DNA of 64,000 nt from Dongia_B soli. Its GTDB lineage: Bacteria; Pseudomonadota; Alphaproteobacteria; Dongiales; Dongiaceae. The position numbers and the translations under genes are program-made. This document shows positions 61,227 through 64,000 of this stretch, piece after piece (positions within the stretch are counted from its first letter, which is position 1; the number at the start of each line of letters is the position of its first letter). The notes below the pieces were generated by a model. The model worked only from the letters and a program-made list of their open reading frames with translations, was not told the DNA's origin and did not search any database. The DNA is taken from the NCBI RefSeq assembly GCF_034044715.1, contig NZ_JAXCLW010000001.1, positions 248,001-312,000 on the forward strand. Reading direction: 5' to 3'.

Positions 61227-64000
61227 TTAAAGCGTCTTCAGGAAGGCCTTCAACTGCAGCTTTTCATCGTCCGACAGATGCTCCGCGAACCAGTGGCCGC
61301 GATCGAGCACGAAGTCCGGGCACTTGCTGACTTTCAGAAGGGCAAGCCCGGCTTCCGCCTCGAATGCCTTCAACGCGGCCTCGTCCTTCAGCCCGTCCCG
61401 GCGAATCCGCAGAAGCCCGCGGCCAATGGCGAAGACGGCGTCTGCCAAGTCAGTCGACGATGCCTGGGGATTTATATTCATGATCAGATTGACCGGCGTC
61501 CCCTTCGGAATGGGACCGACCTTCAGACCGCCAAACCCGCCATCGAGGAAAGTCCTAGCCGTGATGCTCACGCCGACAAATGCCAGACTTAGCACAAGGA
61601 ACGTAACGACACCGGCCCAGCGGCGCCGGACGACGAACCAAAGAACCAAAGCGAGCACGGCACCGAATGCGGGAGCGATCCATAAAAACGGATATATCGT
61701 ATCGATCCTGCTAACCCGCAGAAGAAGTGCGGCAGCGATGGCAATCAGCGAGATCGCCAATCCGGCATGGCGTGTGCGGCCGAAAATCGCGAGGATCAAC
61801 GCGATGGCCGCGAGTAGATACCAGAGATAGGTCGTGAAGAAGCTGGTCCAGCCATCGCCCAGTACACCGACGAAAAGCTCTCTGATGAAACGTGCGGGAA
61901 AGTCTATCCAGCTGTCCTGTGTCGTCCGGTAGATGAAGCCCGGATCACCGGCAGCAAAAGCCTCCGCATCCCAGCGGAGATCGCCGGGTGCGTGCTCGGC
62001 CCCCGGCACCCGATTCTTCTTCCATAGGATTTTGTCGATGCCATCCTCAAACGCCTTGAGCCGGCCGTTGACCGAGGGGTCGTGCGTATAGACACCAAGT
62101 GCATTGTTATGCAGATAGGGTGCAGTGGCCCAGAGGCTGATCAAGGATGCCGGACGGTAATAGCCCGGACCGCCGCCCGGCGGCGCATAAGAATCGTTGT
62201 TGCCCCAGGCGTCGACGGCCACCCCCGAATAGGGATTGAAAAAATGAACCTCGCCGACGGCAGGAAGGGACTTGTAATCCTCCGACGTGAAATTATCCCA
62301 CATCTGCCCTCGCATGCCATTGGTTCCCACCGCGCGGCCGGAATTGGTGCCGACTAACGTGATCGGAATCCGAATATCCGTGGATAGGAAATTGTCCTTG
62401 AGAAATGGGTCTGCGTCATTCGACGGAGAGCCAGCAATGGCAGCGATTTGCTTTACATAGCCCTGATAGGCCGGCGTCTTCAGAAAGCTATCCCAATCGG
62501 TGTAATCCATTGGAAGCCAAAGCGCAGCCTGACCGGCCTGACTATCGGTCCGTTTTATCCAGTCGCGCGAAAAATGGAGAGCGAAACCTGCCGGCTGCTT
62601 GCTGGAATGGCAGATCGCGCAATTGTCGATGAAAATCTGCCGTCCCTTGGCCGAGAGGCCTCTCTCTGTGTCGATGATCGGTTTTCCTCCGGGCGCATCG
62701 CTCAGATGCATTGGCGCCGTGACGCTCTCGCCCGTCACCTTGCTTTTATAGGTGAAATAAGCGGCGAGATAGGGGATCCGATACTTTTCAGCGGTGCGCC
62801 AGTATACCGAATTCTTGACTGCGGCAGCGACGGAGAACGGGCTTTGCGGGCGGAAGCCTACTACCGTGTTATGCAGGCGCTTCCATTGTTCGGAGTATGT
62901 GCCGATATTAAGATAGACACGAGATAAGGCGCCAAAAATACCGATGCTGTCGGCACCATCCAGCAGAATGCGTGGCATGTGACGCGGATTGGTTCCGGCC
63001 GCCGGGTCTTCGATGGCGGGAACTTTGAGGTTTTCGGCACCTTGCCGTTCCGGTGGGTTAAGCATCGCTCGTTCGAGGCGCGCAGGCACATCGAAAATCG
63101 GCGTGATCGTGTTTGCGTTGTTGATGTGGTCAGTGCTGACAAGCGATGTGTCGACGGTGCCCCATTGCTGACTCGCCAGAAACTGGAAGAGAAAGCTTTC
63201 CGGCTTTTTCAGATTGCTGAAGATTTTGACAGGCGTCCAGTATTGATTGCCAATGGTATTTGACAGATTTATCCAATCCGGCTTCTCGTTATCCATCGGG
63301 GGAGCGAGCGGGTGCGGACCGACATGGCAGAAACCGCAGGACATACTGACACGGAACGGTCTTATGAGATTGCGATCGGCATTGATCGACGTGTCAGTGT
63401 AATAGTCATCGCCCTGATCAATGACCCGCTTCTTCCAATAATCGCGCGCCGCGGCGGCCGCTTGCGTGTTGCCGAAGAAGTCGGGATTCGGGAATAGGCG
63501 GAGCCCGACAATGCCAGTGGGATAACCATAGACATTAGGATCGGCACCATCGTTGGGCAGTTGCTCGAGCGTCTTCTTGTAAAGTTCCTGGTCGCCAGGT
63601 GTAAACGCTTCGGCCGGATGCTGGGGATCGCTAGGCGGTTCCACGCGCTGTGCCATGCGGCCGGTTCCGATATCGATGTCATCCGCAGGTTGGTTGTTCT
63701 GGAGCTGGATATTTTTTCCGTCCGCCTGGTCGATATATAGGCCAAGAATTTTTTTTGCCGGATCGGTCTGTGCGGTCAAACCCGGCTGATTGATCAGGCC
63801 GCTATTCGCGAAACGGGCCGCGCGGTTGCGCGAGTCGATCAGGATGAGGAAATCGGCGAGCCCGTATCCCTGTTCCTGCACCCAACCCCAGAACGTCTCG
63901 TTCCCTTCGCCCCACAGGACCCATGTGTTGCGGCCACGGATCGCATTCCTTGCATCGGGAGAGATGGAGTTACCATCCGTGTAATTGAATGGAACGAGGT
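61227..64000 (-). CDS. large c-type di-heme cytochrome with C-terminal membrane domain, 5' end beyond window
   Basis: Open at the right edge, with at least 923 visible codons. The frame is continuous past the GTG at 63881 (upstream residues include RGRNTWVLWGEGNETFWG), so the true start lies outside. Two heme c sites are seen: CGFCH (63324-63338) and CAICH (62607-62621). TAPYLHNNALGVYTHDPS resembles di-heme peroxidase/RoxA-like cytochromes. Then come about four hydrophobic helices (from FTTYLWYLLAAIALILAIFG) and a C-terminal heme-less cytochrome-like region with DRGHWFAEHLSDDEKLQLKA and FLKTL. It probably sits on the outer face of the inner membrane and passes electrons. The next gene, 22 bp downstream, is the GMC-patatin fusion. 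Confidence 0.87.
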   Translation of the reverse strand, partial: LVPFNYTDGNSISPDARNAIRGRNTWVLWGEGNETFWGWVQEQGYGLADFLILIDSRNRAARFANSGLINQPGLTAQTDPAKKILGLYIDQADGKNIQLQNNQPADDIDIGTGRMAQRVEPPSDPQHPAEAFTPGDQELYKKTLEQLPNDGADPNVYGYPTGIVGLRLFPNPDFFGNTQAAAAARDYWKKRVIDQGDDYYTDTSINADRNLIRPFRVSMSCGFCHVGPHPLAPPMDNEKPDWINLSNTIGNQYWTPVKIFSNLKKPESFLFQFLASQQWGTVDTSLVSTDHINNANTITPIFDVPARLERAMLNPPERQGAENLKVPAIEDPAAGTNPRHMPRILLDGADSIGIFGALSRVYLNIGTYSEQWKRLHNTVVGFRPQSPFSVAAAVKNSVYWRTAEKYRIPYLAAYFTYKSKVTGESVTAPMHLSDAPGGKPIIDTERGLSAKGRQIFIDNCAICHSSKQPAGFALHFSRDWIKRTDSQAGQAALWLPMDYTDWDSFLKTPAYQGYVKQIAAIAGSPSNDADPFLKDNFLSTDIRIPITLVGTNSGRAVGTNGMRGQMWDNFTSEDYKSLPAVGEVHFFNPYSGVAVDAWGNNDSYAPPGGGPGYYRPASLISLWATAPYLHNNALGVYTHDPSVNGRLKAFEDGIDKILWKKNRVPGAEHAPGDLRWDAEAFAAGDPGFIYRTTQDSWIDFPARFIRELFVGVLGDGWTSFFTTYLWYLLAAIALILAIFGRTRHAGLAISLIAIAAALLLRVSRIDTIYPFLWIAPAFGAVLALVLWFVVRRRWAGVVTFLVLSLAFVGVSITARTFLDGGFGGLKVGPIPKGTPVNLIMNINPQASSTDLADAVFAIGRGLLRIRRDGLKDEAALKAFEAEAGLALLKVSKCPDFVLDRGHWFAEHLSDDEKLQLKAFLKTL

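Noticed and set aside
1..64000. CRISPR array, insertion sequences, prophage or rRNA genes
   Set aside because: No regularly spaced repeats, transposase, phage structural gene or rRNA-like sequence was recognised in the window.

Overview
The window looks like chromosomal DNA of a moderately GC-rich alphaproteobacterium, possibly a Rhodospirillales/Dongia-type or rhizobial soil organism. The basis is gene style: many ABC uptake operons, GntR-family regulators, hut-type control, an alphaproteobacterial tRNA-Arg fragment, and frequent GTG starts with ATGA-type overlaps. No rRNA or marker gene is present, so placement is an inference. The content is mostly nutrient uptake and catabolism, with transport operons sitting beside matching enzymes and regulators.

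Layout, left to right. (1) 1-5.4 kb: a truncated MFS symporter, a type III polyketide synthase with an isoprenylcysteine-methyltransferase-like partner (a likely alkylresorcinol/alkylpyrone pathway), a DHA2 drug-efflux MFS and pyroglutamyl peptidase. (2) 5.6-11 kb: a ClpG/ClpK-type disaggregase and an AdiA-type arginine decarboxylase, both stress associated. (3) 11-17.3 kb, minus strand: a branched-chain amino acid type ABC operon (livG-livF-SBP-livH-livM) followed by an MFS exporter. (4) 17.4-25.5 kb: a Gly/Ser-rich secreted protein, then an acyl-CoA dehydrogenase in one operon with a spermidine/putrescine-type ABC importer, and a LuxR-type regulator. (5) 25.5-28 kb: a small secreted protein, an unexplained long hairpin, and an acyltransferase-3 membrane protein. 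(6) 28-35.8 kb: a NitT/TauT-type ABC operon with two permeases, ending in a frameshifted fumarylpyruvate-hydrolase-like gene. It is divergent from a FadR-type regulator whose palindromic operators are visible. A HutC-type repressor and hutH follow, with a HutC-like box and a strong terminator. (7) 35.8-44.1 kb, minus strand: a purine salvage operon (GntR regulator, adenosine-deaminase family protein, adenine deaminase, BMP-type nucleoside ABC transporter). (8) 44.4-47 kb: a THUMP RNA methyltransferase, DUF488 and DUF2945 proteins, and a decayed 3' half of tRNA-Arg with TGTGCCA repeats (an old integration scar). (9) 47-56 kb: an RbsABC-type sugar ABC operon with a DJ-1/PfpI protein and a GntR regulator, divergent from an iron alcohol dehydrogenase, an aldehyde dehydrogenase and an alpha/beta hydrolase. 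This looks like a self-contained catabolic cluster of unknown substrate. (10) 56.6-64 kb, minus strand: a large c-type cytochrome (running off the window) and, 22 bp downstream, a 1538-residue fusion of a GMC flavin oxidoreductase to a membrane-spanning patatin-like lipase.

The last pair is the best candidate for an undescribed system: one polypeptide carrying a lipid hydrolase, membrane helices and an FAD alcohol oxidoreductase, co-transcribed with a membrane-anchored di-heme cytochrome that could accept the electrons. All functional calls are made by reading motifs by eye; no database search was run.
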